From the NCBI GenBank assembly GCA_002686195.1, contig NZAS01000213.1, positions 1 through 6,455 on the forward strand: 6,455 bases of DNA, read 5' to 3'. The notes under the pieces are model-generated. The model was not told the DNA's origin, did not search any database, and saw only the letters and a program-made list of their open reading frames with translations. Both the position numbers and the translations under genes were made by a program. Of this stretch, positions 1-5,638 are shown piece after piece (the first letter of the stretch is position 1; every line of letters starts with the position of its first letter). Origin of the DNA: Candidatus Pacearchaeota archaeon. Lineage in GTDB: Archaea; Nanoarchaeota; Nanoarchaeia; Pacearchaeales; GW2011-AR1.

Positions 1-462
1 AAAAAATGCAGAAAGGCAATCACCCCCAGTATTATATGGAATATATTTTTTATGAGAATAATTGTGTACAATATAATTCATAATATCAGTCCAAACATCT
101 AATTGAGGTTCAGAAGCAGACATAAATTCATTACTTACTATATTTCTATCAAAACTAGTTTGTACACCAATGTTTACTCCTGGTTCAAGTTCTACTCTGT
201 GTAAGCATTTCATATCCATATCTAAGTATAGACCTCCATATACCCAAAGCAAAGCATATCTAAGGAAATCTATTTTTTCAATAAGAAAATTAAATTTACT
301 AACAGTTTCATAATGCCAAGGAACAAGTCTTTTAATTGTAGCCTCAATCTCGTCATTAACATATACTTTTCTATCATATTCGGGCATATATAAAGCCCAA
401 GAATCAATATTCTCTTGATACTGACTATCGTCTTGAGTATACCATGTTTGATGTAAAATCAC
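1..462 (-). CDS. GT32-like (OCH1/Gly_transf_sug) glycosyltransferase, N-terminal part, cut by window edge
   Basis: The 154 visible residues carry the signature of the DXD sugar-binding glycosyltransferases (Gly_transf_sug, GT32/OCH1-like). HQTW lies at residues 4-7. A lysine/aspartate-rich helix leads into the FLRYALLWVYGGLYLDMDM block at 66-84, where YGG (75-77) precedes the metal- and nucleotide-sugar-binding DMD (81-83). Family members transfer a hexose from a nucleotide sugar to a glycan or protein; the acceptor cannot be read here. The product looks cytosolic, with no signal peptide or membrane segment in the visible part. The start is taken as GTG at 462 because a stop lies in frame at 471-469 and the HQTW motif begins almost at once; it shares one base with the TAG of the upstream gene (TAGTG). 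No clear Shine-Dalgarno is present, so translational coupling is likely. The C-terminus lies outside the window. In phages such enzymes may modify host surface glycans or virion proteins; that role is inferred. Confidence 0.85.
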   Translation of the reverse strand, partial: MILHQTWYTQDDSQYQENIDSWALYMPEYDRKVYVNDEIEATIKRLVPWHYETVSKFNFLIEKIDFLRYALLWVYGGLYLDMDMKCLHRVELEPGVNIGVQTSFDRNIVSNEFMSASEPQLDVWTDIMNYIVHNYSHKKYIPYNTGGDCLSAFF

Positions 463-755
463 TATATACTATCAATTAAGACTTGTGTCTTAAGTTGTTC
501 CAAATCAAATTCAAATTTAGCAATAATCATACGAATAGCTTGTATAGCCATTTCTTCTGTCATATCTTCGTTTATGTATTCTTTAATTTGAGTTATTACT
601 TCCTCTCTTCTAACCTCAATTTGTTTATGCAGTTCTTTAACTGTTCTAGCAGGATATATTCCTTCAGAACCTTGAAAATAACTGGGATGAGAAATAGTAG
701 TAGTATCGTCACTACTCATATTTAATGTATTATTTGTTTTCTCATCTTTTTTCAT
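462..755 (-). CDS. hypothetical protein, 97 aa, helical
   Basis: I do not recognise this protein. The first 35 residues are polar and rich in Ser/Thr/Asp, probably disordered. Residues 38-97 are charged and likely helical, with a coiled-coil-like pattern around KELHKQIEVRREEVITQIKEYI and a second amphipathic segment near the C-terminus. There is no signal peptide, membrane span or metal motif. The ATG at 755 has no good ribosome binding site, in contrast to nearly every other gene here; an internal ATG at 719 (residue 13) has none either. Its stop overlaps the GTG start of the glycosyltransferase by one base, so the two are probably co-translated. It lies directly downstream of the structured intergenic region, so an RNA element could control its translation. 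Coding status is supported by the overlap with the next gene and the protein-like composition. Confidence 0.7.
   Translation of the reverse strand: MKKDEKTNNTLNMSSDDTTTISHPSYFQGSEGIYPARTVKELHKQIEVRREEVITQIKEYINEDMTEEMAIQAIRMIIAKFEFDLEQLKTQVLIDSI
476..493 (-). other. 7-bp perfect hairpin before the glycosyltransferase start
   Basis: TTAAGAC and GTCTTAA form a perfect 7-bp stem around a 4-base loop. The hairpin sits inside the last codons of the 97-aa gene, and its near edge is 13 bases upstream of the GTG start of the glycosyltransferase. No T-run follows on the transcribed strand, so it is not an intrinsic terminator. It could affect initiation at the GTG, which lacks a clear Shine-Dalgarno, or it may be chance in AT-rich coding DNA. 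Confidence 0.35.
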
Positions 756-1029
756 AACTAATTTTTATGTTAGCTTTTCAGTGCCCGTGTCGAAGATTTA
801 TATCCGACTTTCATTCATTGTTAGGTATGAGTTAAATTGCTGTAAGGGCAAAGTAATCAAAGATTACTCTAACAAATGAGTGCTTATTGGATTTATAATC
901 TAGTGACCTTGCTTCAAACCTTTCGGTAACCCAGACAAAGTTTATCTATAAACCCTCATCACTCCCAATACGGTTTTAACACCGTTTGCTTATCTTTATG
1001 TGGAGTGCTGTACGGGTTTCTATTTTTAG
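756..1029 (-). ncRNA. gene-free 274-base region with multiple collinear stems; candidate structured RNA
   Basis: No credible reading frame covers this gap. GC is locally near 40%, above much of the surrounding DNA, and inverted repeats are dense. On the minus strand the 5' part nests three perfect stems on one axis: AAACCC 1019-1014 with GGGTTT 955-950, CACTCC 1007-1002 with GGAGTG 965-960, and ACGGT 985-981 with ACCGT 974-970. The 3' part pairs 900-889 with 805-795 (10 bp, one mismatch, one bulge) and 882-869 with 824-812 (12 bp, one mismatch, one bulge). These enclose a 7-bp hairpin (868-862/858-852) and a 4-bp hairpin (851-848/840-837). A possible pseudoknot joins TGCCC 850-846 to GGGCA 786-782. 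I match it to no known family. It may be a trans-acting RNA, possibly a Y-RNA-like partner of the nearby TROVE-type protein, or a cis-regulatory leader of the 97-aa and glycosyltransferase genes. Ends and strand are inferred from gene direction. Confidence 0.5.
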
Positions 1030-1239
1030 TTAGAGCGTAGTAACATTCTTAGCAGCAGGACCCTTAGTTCCTTCACCTACCTCGAATTCTACACTCTGAG
1101 CTTCGAGCAGAGTTTTAAACCCTGTTCCTACGATATCATTTGCATGTACAAATATATCATCGCCACCGTCAATAGTAATAAAGCCATATCCTTTAGATTT
1201 ATTAAACCATTTAACAGTACCTGTTGTTTTGTCAGTCAT
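1030..1239 (-). CDS. cold-shock domain protein (CspA family)
   Basis: This is a single cold-shock domain of 69 residues, the normal length for CspA-type proteins. They bind single-stranded RNA and DNA and melt secondary structure in the cytoplasm. The order is typical: TGTVKWFN at 6-13, RNP1 as KGYGFI at 16-21, RNP2 as DIFVH at 28-32, and the ending GPAAKNV at 60-66. The surface aromatics W11, F20, F30 and H32 are present, so binding should be intact. The ATG at 1239 is preceded by AAGGA at a suitable distance. The gene begins 19 bases after the TROVE/vWA gene and is probably on the same transcript. The structured gap follows directly, so an RNA chaperone lies between a Ro60-like protein and a candidate noncoding RNA. 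Small csp genes are common in phages, and the pairing may be incidental. Confidence 0.95.
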   Translation of the reverse strand: MTDKTTGTVKWFNKSKGYGFITIDGGDDIFVHANDIVGTGFKTLLEAQSVEFEVGEGTKGPAAKNVTTL

Positions 1240-1258
1240 GTTATTATTCCTTATTTTA

Positions 1259-2707
1259 TTACCAACTCCAGTCTTCTTCTAATTCCCATGACCTTACATT
1301 TTCTGTGTGTTCAAAAGTTTCAGGTAGATTCTTAAAGTTGACCTTGATAGGCTCTAAGGCCTCTTTCATTACTTCAATTGGATTGAAGTCTTCTACTGCA
1401 AGTATAGCTTTCATTAGTACAGGACTAAATCCTGATACCAAAGCTACACCATCATCATTTGCTTCCGCAGGACTACCATCACACACAGATGTTTGTAAAT
1501 TCCAAAACACCAGTTTAGGTAATTTATAGCCTGCTTCTTTAAACTCTTCTTGTATTAATTGGAAGTGTGGTCTATTTCTTCCCTCTTGACTTTGATCAAA
1601 TTGCATATCACTTAGTACTAATAGCATAGTAGGCATATGCTCTTGCGGAGCATTAAAGCTTACAGCTGTATCAAGTATTAATCTATATGCTCTTTCAAAA
1701 TCAGTATTCATATCCCAATTTGCGTTCACTACTGTAGGTATGTCTTTCTCAAGATTACCAGTTAACTTAACAAATTCAGGTCTTGCTGAAAATGTTAGAA
1801 ATGTATTATTAAACTGTCCTTTATTCCTATTAGCTAGATACATACCCAAAGATACGGATACTAGCAATGGAAGTCCACACATACTACCACTTACATCAGC
1901 TATTGGAAGAATATTCTCCCCTTCTTTAACATAATTTGGGAGATTATTCCATTGTTTTTGAGCAAGTGCCCAATCAACATCTTTTTTAGCACCAGATTGC
2001 CATGATTCTAAATTAGATACAGTTTTAATTACATCATGAGGATAAGAAGCAGAAACCGAGGCTTTACTGGTCTTATCTTCTTTCCAACAAGTAAACCTTT
2101 TTTGATCATGCTTATCAAAGGCTTTACCGTACGTGCGCATAGCGCGGCCAGGAACAGATTGATATTTAATATCATCCCATTGCTTAGAAGACATTTGTTG
2201 TTCAACAGTTTTACTATTTTCTTTAAGCCATACTCTATATTGCTTATTGGTACAAGTAGGAGTCATCAAAATTGATGGTATAGAATCTCTTAGCAATTTT
2301 GCATTAGGTCCCTTTCTAGGTGCCCATTTGCAAGCTAATCGATCTTTATTTCTTATAGCTACAGCATAAACTTCTACTACTTCAGGTATATGAAAGTATC
2401 TTAATAGATCTTTCCAATATCCCAATTCAGCTATTGTTTTTGCATTATCAGCTATAAATTTATCTGGCATATTTTCAAGAATAGTATGAAAGACTTCTCT
2501 TTCGCCTGCTCCCTCGCGCGCCGCTCGGGCCCAAAAAGCTATTTGCGTAGCTACTTGGGGATCTTCTTCGAAGGCTTGCTTGAATTTTTCAAGTACTATA
2601 CCTTTAGAAGAATTACGATAGGCACCTATTTTACTAAATAGGTCTAGACATTTTACTCCAGTATCAGAGTATTGTACTGCATTATTTTCAGTTAGTGTAA
2701 CAGACAT
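1259..2707 (-). CDS. DUF2828-type protein: TROVE/Ro60-like helical region plus von Willebrand A domain
   Basis: The 482-residue protein has the layout of the DUF2828 family, which is related to the Ro60/TROVE proteins. A helical N-terminal half contains the block [17 protein letters not shown] at 57-73, comparable to the RDxRGGKGER segment of TROVE/DUF2828 proteins. A C-terminal vWA domain starts near residue 264. Its metal site looks complete: DVSGSM at 271-276 (D271, S273, S275), T335 in MNTDF, and D367 in LSDMQF. No transmembrane segment or signal peptide is evident. Ro60 is a ring-shaped cytoplasmic protein that binds misfolded RNAs and Y RNAs; RNA binding here is inferred from the family. 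DUF2828 proteins also occur in giant viruses and plants with no established function. The ATG at 2707 follows a good AAGGGG site. The gene opens a new transcription unit after an AT-rich promoter-like region and leads into the cold-shock gene. The family call is from motif recall, not a profile search. Confidence 0.85.
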   Translation of the reverse strand: MSVTLTENNAVQYSDTGVKCLDLFSKIGAYRNSSKGIVLEKFKQAFEEDPQVATQIAFWARAAREGAGEREVFHTILENMPDKFIADNAKTIAELGYWKDLLRYFHIPEVVEVYAVAIRNKDRLACKWAPRKGPNAKLLRDSIPSILMTPTCTNKQYRVWLKENSKTVEQQMSSKQWDDIKYQSVPGRAMRTYGKAFDKHDQKRFTCWKEDKTSKASVSASYPHDVIKTVSNLESWQSGAKKDVDWALAQKQWNNLPNYVKEGENILPIADVSGSMCGLPLLVSVSLGMYLANRNKGQFNNTFLTFSARPEFVKLTGNLEKDIPTVVNANWDMNTDFERAYRLILDTAVSFNAPQEHMPTMLLVLSDMQFDQSQEGRNRPHFQLIQEEFKEAGYKLPKLVFWNLQTSVCDGSPAEANDDGVALVSGFSPVLMKAILAVEDFNPIEVMKEALEPIKVNFKNLPETFEHTENVRSWELEEDWSW

Positions 2708-2740
2708 TTTAAGTTCCCCTTATTTAACCGTCGATTTAAG

Positions 2741-2763
2741 ATTATAATTTAATAATATTTATA
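2741..2763 (-). promoter_or_regulatory. candidate promoter for the TROVE/vWA gene
   Basis: The 114-base gap upstream of the DUF2828 gene contains TATAAATA at 2763-2756, identical to the -10 consensus of T4-type late promoters, and the perfect sigma-70 -10 hexamer TATAAT at 2746-2741. Neither has a good -35 box at the expected distance; the nearest is TTGCAC, about 23 bases upstream of TATAAT. Late T4-type promoters need no -35. The stretch is almost pure A/T, so matches by chance are likely, but position and orientation fit a promoter about 35-50 bases upstream of the ATG. Confidence 0.4.
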
Positions 2764-2780
2764 TATATTGTGCAAGCTTT

Positions 2781-2815
2781 TTATGCGGAGAATAATTTAA
2801 TTATTCTCCGCATAA
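2781..2815 (-). other. 16-bp perfect hairpin between the two transcription units
   Basis: Positions 2781-2796 and 2800-2815 are perfect reverse complements around a 3-base loop; the stem core is GCGGAGAATAAT. It starts seven bases after the stop codon of the SSB-like gene. On the transcribed strand it is followed by AAAAAGC rather than T-residues, so it is not a canonical intrinsic terminator. The T-run lies on its other side. It may act as a 3'-end stabilising or processing hairpin, a U-tract-less terminator, or a protein-binding palindrome. This is the strongest single inverted repeat in the window. Confidence 0.8.
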
Positions 2816-2821
2816 TGGAAG

Positions 2822-3091
2822 TTAGAACAATTCTGTTTGCTCTGTTGCGGCTTCCTCTACTTCTGATGAGACAGCATCAGATGCTTCAGATGAAGCATCA
2901 TCAGCTACTACTAGAGAAGTAGCTCCAGAAATGAATGAGTTACCATTCTTATCTGATTTAGTCCATCCAGAAATACGATGCTCAACCTCACCAAGGGTTA
3001 AAGTACCGTTCCAATCTGGTTGGTTTGTTCCAGGTTGTCTCTTAGTGTTCTTAAAAAGAACAACAGAACCTGTTTTTGTGTATTTAGGCAT
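2822..3091 (-). CDS. small SSB-like protein with acidic tail (putative)
   Basis: Residues 6-57 (KTGSVVLFKN...PDWNGTLTL...EHRISGWTKSDKNGNSFIS) resemble a widespread small phage and bacterial family with the pattern GxLFKN..K....PDYTG.....G.EYRLSAW.K..K.G..F.SL. It is probably a compact beta-rich, OB-like fold. Residues 61-89 form a low-complexity acidic tail of Asp, Glu, Ser and Ala ending in the hydrophobic ELF. That arrangement recalls the disordered acidic tail of single-stranded DNA-binding proteins, which recruits partners through a terminal Phe. Nucleic-acid binding is therefore a reasonable guess, not proven. The ATG at 3091 has a near-perfect AAGGAGGT site, so strong expression is likely. 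The gene follows the AAA+ ATPase by 27 bases and precedes the 16-bp hairpin that closes the unit. It may serve in replication or repair, or work with the ATPase. Confidence 0.7.
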   Translation of the reverse strand: MPKYTKTGSVVLFKNTKRQPGTNQPDWNGTLTLGEVEHRISGWTKSDKNGNSFISGATSLVVADDASSEASDAVSSEVEEAATEQTELF

Positions 3092-3118
3092 AAATACCTC
3101 CTTTGTTAGGGTTACGTA

Positions 3119-4426
3119 CTAAAATGGCAATCTATCGCCATTATCATCATAGTTTTTATGAAAAGGGGGTTCAAATCCCATTTTCTGTTTGTTTCCTTCA
3201 ATCATAAGACTATTGTCTTCAGCAAATTTATATGCTTCTGATAAATCTTTTGTTAATTTTGTAGAAACTTCGTTAATCGTAGCAATACTCATTGATAATT
3301 GATTACTTGCACAATATGCTCTAGCCGAATTTGCCAATTCTTTAATCTGTGCACCAGTCATACCTGATACAACAGCTGTTAACTTAATATTGTTTCTTTT
3401 ATTATACTTTAGATCTTTCCCAAAATACAATTGTGCACATTCTAATGCATAGTGTCCCTCAAGGGGACCTACTTGATAAAGTCTATCAATACGTCCAGGT
3501 CGCTTTAGCACACGTGGTTCTACTCTTTCTGGATGATTTGTAGTCATAATTACATAAGCACCCTTCTTATTAGCTGGAGTATCGGCGCCGTCTAAGAAGT
3601 TCAATACTGAACTATGTGTATTAGATAAGGCTGCCTCAGCGTCCTCTAAAATAACAACAGTAGGCACAGAATATTTAGCACATTTTAATAAATGCATATA
3701 AGCTGCCTCTAATTCAGTGCATACAGCAACACAATATTCTTTAGAATATTCTCGTGCAACTTTAATACACATGCTTGTTTTACCGGTTCCCGGAGGCCCC
3801 ACAAGCATTGATTTTCGAATACCAGGCATTCCATATCGAGTAAATATAGAAACATTATTAAAGAAGAAATCCATATCTTTATTTAATTCAACAACAGCGG
3901 GGTGTATCGTTTCAATTAGTGAAGGATGATCTACCTTTTCATATCCTAATCCAAATTGTCCAGTAAATGCCTTAAAAAACCCTGCTTTGGGTTTAGCACT
4001 ATACTGTCTTTTCTTGTACATTAATTTCTTAAAATTATACAGAACAAGAGATTCTGTAGCTATTAAAGATTCAATAGTTTGATTTCTCCCAAACCCAGTA
4101 ATATACCAAGTTACCAGCATAATAGTATTATCACTAAATTCTATTTTAAAGGTTCCTTGTCGTCCCTCATATTTCAAAGTATTCTTTTTATATTTAACTG
4201 GTACTGCTCCCCATACAATTGGGGCAAGTTCTTTATCTGGAATAGGTATAATATCGGTAATATGAAAAGACTTAGGTTTAAATCTTTGTGCGTGACTCCG
4301 TAATTCTTTCATAGTACGCCAATTTAAATTAGTATCTTGTTCAACTATTACAAACCCAGATTTTGGAACATATCCTTTATATGTTTTTACTAGATATTTA
4401 GCTGAAACATTTATTTTTGTAGCCAT
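3119..4426 (-). CDS. BCS1-like AAA+ ATPase
   Basis: The 435-residue protein carries a complete AAA+ module in its second half. Walker A is GPPGTGKT at 210-217. Walker B is VVILEDAEA at 257-265, the E-D order typical of the BCS1 group. Sensor 1 is MTTNHPERVEP at 294-304, and the arginine finger lies in RPGRID at 309-314. A helical lid with MTGAQIKEL (356-364) stands where sensor 2 sits. Residues 1-200 form a beta-rich region unlike the mitochondrial BCS1 N-terminus, with no clear membrane span, so the enzyme is probably soluble. Such proteins are hexameric remodelling ATPases that pull on protein or nucleoprotein substrates; the substrate is unknown here. The ATG at 4426 shares one base with the preceding TAA (TAATG) and has a very strong AAGGAGGTGA site. 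The nearby vWA protein is a possible partner, since AAA+ and vWA proteins often work in pairs, though usually with MoxR-type ATPases. Confidence 0.92.
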   Translation of the reverse strand: MATKINVSAKYLVKTYKGYVPKSGFVIVEQDTNLNWRTMKELRSHAQRFKPKSFHITDIIPIPDKELAPIVWGAVPVKYKKNTLKYEGRQGTFKIEFSDNTIMLVTWYITGFGRNQTIESLIATESLVLYNFKKLMYKKRQYSAKPKAGFFKAFTGQFGLGYEKVDHPSLIETIHPAVVELNKDMDFFFNNVSIFTRYGMPGIRKSMLVGPPGTGKTSMCIKVAREYSKEYCVAVCTELEAAYMHLLKCAKYSVPTVVILEDAEAALSNTHSSVLNFLDGADTPANKKGAYVIMTTNHPERVEPRVLKRPGRIDRLYQVGPLEGHYALECAQLYFGKDLKYNKRNNIKLTAVVSGMTGAQIKELANSARAYCASNQLSMSIATINEVSTKLTKDLSEAYKFAEDNSLMIEGNKQKMGFEPPFHKNYDDNGDRLPF

Positions 4427-4665
4427 TATGCTTCACCTCCTTGTGGTGAGTTTTTAATTAATTCAGCAATATCTTCTTCATCAACTAGTTCACCGAAAAT
4501 ATCTTCTAAATCATCCATTACCATAGAATGTGATATTATTTGAATAATGTGCATAAATTTTGCCACATCATGTACTATTTGATTTGCCCTATTAGGATTA
4601 TCCTCAACACAATGTGTAAATTCTTTAAAAAAGAGTTCTAATTTCGGAATTTGTTTATATTTCAT
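4426..4665 (-). CDS. hypothetical protein, 79 aa, helical and acidic
   Basis: I do not recognise this protein. It is predicted to be almost all helical: a mixed-charge first helix (residues 8-20), a hydrophobic central segment FMHIIQIISHSMVM (37-50), and an acidic third part DDLEDIFGELVDEEDIAELI (51-70). The central segment is short and interrupted by histidines and serine, so it is more likely a buried helix than a membrane span. The ATG at 4665 has AAGGAG seven bases upstream and overlaps the stop of the winged-helix gene by four bases (ATGA). Its own stop overlaps the ATPase start by one base. This tight coupling on both sides suggests fixed stoichiometry with the AAA+ protein, so it may be an adaptor or co-factor of that ATPase. 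Confidence 0.8.
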   Translation of the reverse strand: MKYKQIPKLELFFKEFTHCVEDNPNRANQIVHDVAKFMHIIQIISHSMVMDDLEDIFGELVDEEDIAELIKNSPQGGEA

Positions 4666-5372
4666 GTATTCTCCTTTTTCTTGTTTTGCCTCGCTGTGTA
4701 ACTATTAAGGGCACCTCCTCTTTTACCTAATAACGATATCTTCAGAGCTCTTAAATCCCTCCGCTGTGCAGCATCTGCTGCCTTTGCTGTCTTTTCACAA
4801 AAGAGTTGCTTATGACAAATCTGATTATTGCAATAGGGATGCATCGCACTAAATATGCGGGACTGGTTTTCGAAAGACCATTTATCGGCAGGACCTCCCA
4901 TTAGTAGTGTCCTAGCGCTATTTGTATCATTTCTGCTGCCACCCGCACAATCAGGTAATGCTGGGTGTTGTTGGCAATCAGTAATTTTGAGTGACTTTCT
5001 ATTATGGTAAGCCGATATTGAGCTGTAAAACCGATTAGAATCCAAATACACTTGCTTTCCTTTTTCAGTGAGGCAATAGGGATACCCTTGCCCATGTGCT
5101 GGATGATAATGCTGCAGGTTTGCTACAGTAAGCCAATCATTTTTAATAAGTTCTTTAAAAGCTTTATTGACCCCTGATCGGGTGGTTGTACAACGCTTAC
5201 TTTCAATGTATTCCAGTGCCTCTCGTACAGATAAATGCCTGTATCCACCATAATTATAGAGCAAACCCATGATAATGATCCGCTCTAAAGCTCGCTTACC
5301 AAAAATGTAGAAATCTGATCTGCCAATCAGCAATTTCTCTGGCAATACCAGCTTTTCTCTTTTCTTGTACAT
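4662..5372 (-). CDS. winged-helix DNA-binding protein with C-terminal Cys/His cluster; GC-rich relative to neighbours
   Basis: The 236-residue protein has a probable winged helix at about 25-110. Helices ALERIIIMGLLYN and SVREALEYIES lead to a recognition helix TRSGVNKAFKELIKNDW (64-80), then a wing and the closing LTEKGKQVYL (101-110), a pattern typical of MarR/PadR-like regulators. The middle (115-170) is polar and probably flexible. A small Cys/His cluster follows: H178, C181, C186, H187, C192, with the spacing C-x4-C-x5-C, possibly binding zinc. The C-terminus is basic (AAQRRDLRALK, then KKKENT). Sampled 60-base lines have about 40-48% GC, against roughly 25-35% in the ATPase next to it, so recent acquisition from another genome is likely. 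The ATG at 5372 follows AAGGAT. It could be a transcriptional regulator or a replication initiator-like protein; I cannot decide. Confidence 0.75.
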   Translation of the reverse strand: MYKKREKLVLPEKLLIGRSDFYIFGKRALERIIIMGLLYNYGGYRHLSVREALEYIESKRCTTTRSGVNKAFKELIKNDWLTVANLQHYHPAHGQGYPYCLTEKGKQVYLDSNRFYSSISAYHNRKSLKITDCQQHPALPDCAGGSRNDTNSARTLLMGGPADKWSFENQSRIFSAMHPYCNNQICHKQLFCEKTAKAADAAQRRDLRALKISLLGKRGGALNSYTARQNKKKENT

Positions 5373-5390
5373 TTTACTTATCCTTCATTT

Positions 5391-5588
5391 TCATATCTGT
5401 ATTCCCCTTTCCATCCTATCCATACAGCTGTCACATTTATCATACTGTGGTAATAGTTTCACCTTCTCATCACATATAGAACACACTTTCCATACAGAAC
5501 GTGCCTGTACGCTATGGTAAAACTCTCTTACTTCTTCTTCATCTGTGTCATGCCAACTGCCAAAGTTGTCATCATAGTATTCTTCCAT
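5391..5588 (-). CDS. small zinc-ribbon protein, 65 aa
   Basis: The first 22 residues are strongly acidic and aromatic (EEYYDD, DTDEEEV). The second half holds two CxxC knuckles, CSIC at 36-39 and CDSC at 52-55, separated by 12 residues. That is the arrangement of a small zinc ribbon, and a single zinc ion bound by four cysteines is likely. The protein could contact nucleic acid or another protein; acidic, zinc-ribbon miniproteins are common in phage early regions and many inhibit or redirect host factors, but no specific target can be read. The ATG at 5588 has a good AAAGGAG site. The gene ends 18 bases before the winged-helix gene, whose ribosome binding site lies in that gap. About 50 bases upstream separate it from the paralogue array. 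Confidence 0.82.
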   Translation of the reverse strand: MEEYYDDNFGSWHDTDEEEVREFYHSVQARSVWKVCSICDEKVKLLPQYDKCDSCMDRMERGIQI

Positions 5589-5638
5589 TTATGCTTCTCC
5601 TTTTCTAATGGGTAAACCCCGGATAATGAGGTATAAAG

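Noticed and set aside
781..850. tRNA or tmRNA in the structured gap (TGCCC/GGGCA ends and a TTCGACA T-loop-like string)
   Set aside because: The bases flanking TTCGACA do not form a T-stem, the acceptor-like helix is only 5 bp, and no D-arm or anticodon arm fits. No CCA or tmRNA tag frame is visible.
795..897. Two TATAAATC strings (897-890 and 802-795) as T4-type late promoters
   Set aside because: Each is one base off the consensus, and both form the two strands of the same imperfect stem, which explains their similarity better.
756..1029. Group I intron or RNase P RNA
   Set aside because: I cannot find a P3-P7-P8 core, G-binding site or the conserved RNase P blocks, and the flanking genes are not split.
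1224..1529. Plus-strand open frames opposite the TROVE/vWA and other genes
   Set aside because: They lie antisense to well-supported genes, have no family features or ribosome binding sites, and are low-complexity shadows.
2510..2530. GC-rich island inside the TROVE/vWA gene as a foreign insertion or regulatory site
   Set aside because: It encodes the conserved [11 protein letters not shown] block in frame; arginine, alanine and glycine codons explain the GC.
2781..2815. Classical intrinsic terminator
   Set aside because: The stem is strong, but A-residues rather than T-residues follow on the transcribed strand. Listed as a hairpin only.
3119..4426. MoxR/RavA-type ATPase, which would make a classic AAA-vWA pair
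   Set aside because: The LED Walker B, the NHPER sensor-1 region and RPGRID point to the BCS1-like group.
5610..5619. GGGTAAACCC hairpin in the gap before the zinc-ribbon gene
   Set aside because: It has only 3-4 bp with a tiny loop, no T-run and no conserved context. The 50-base gap otherwise holds only the ribosome binding site.
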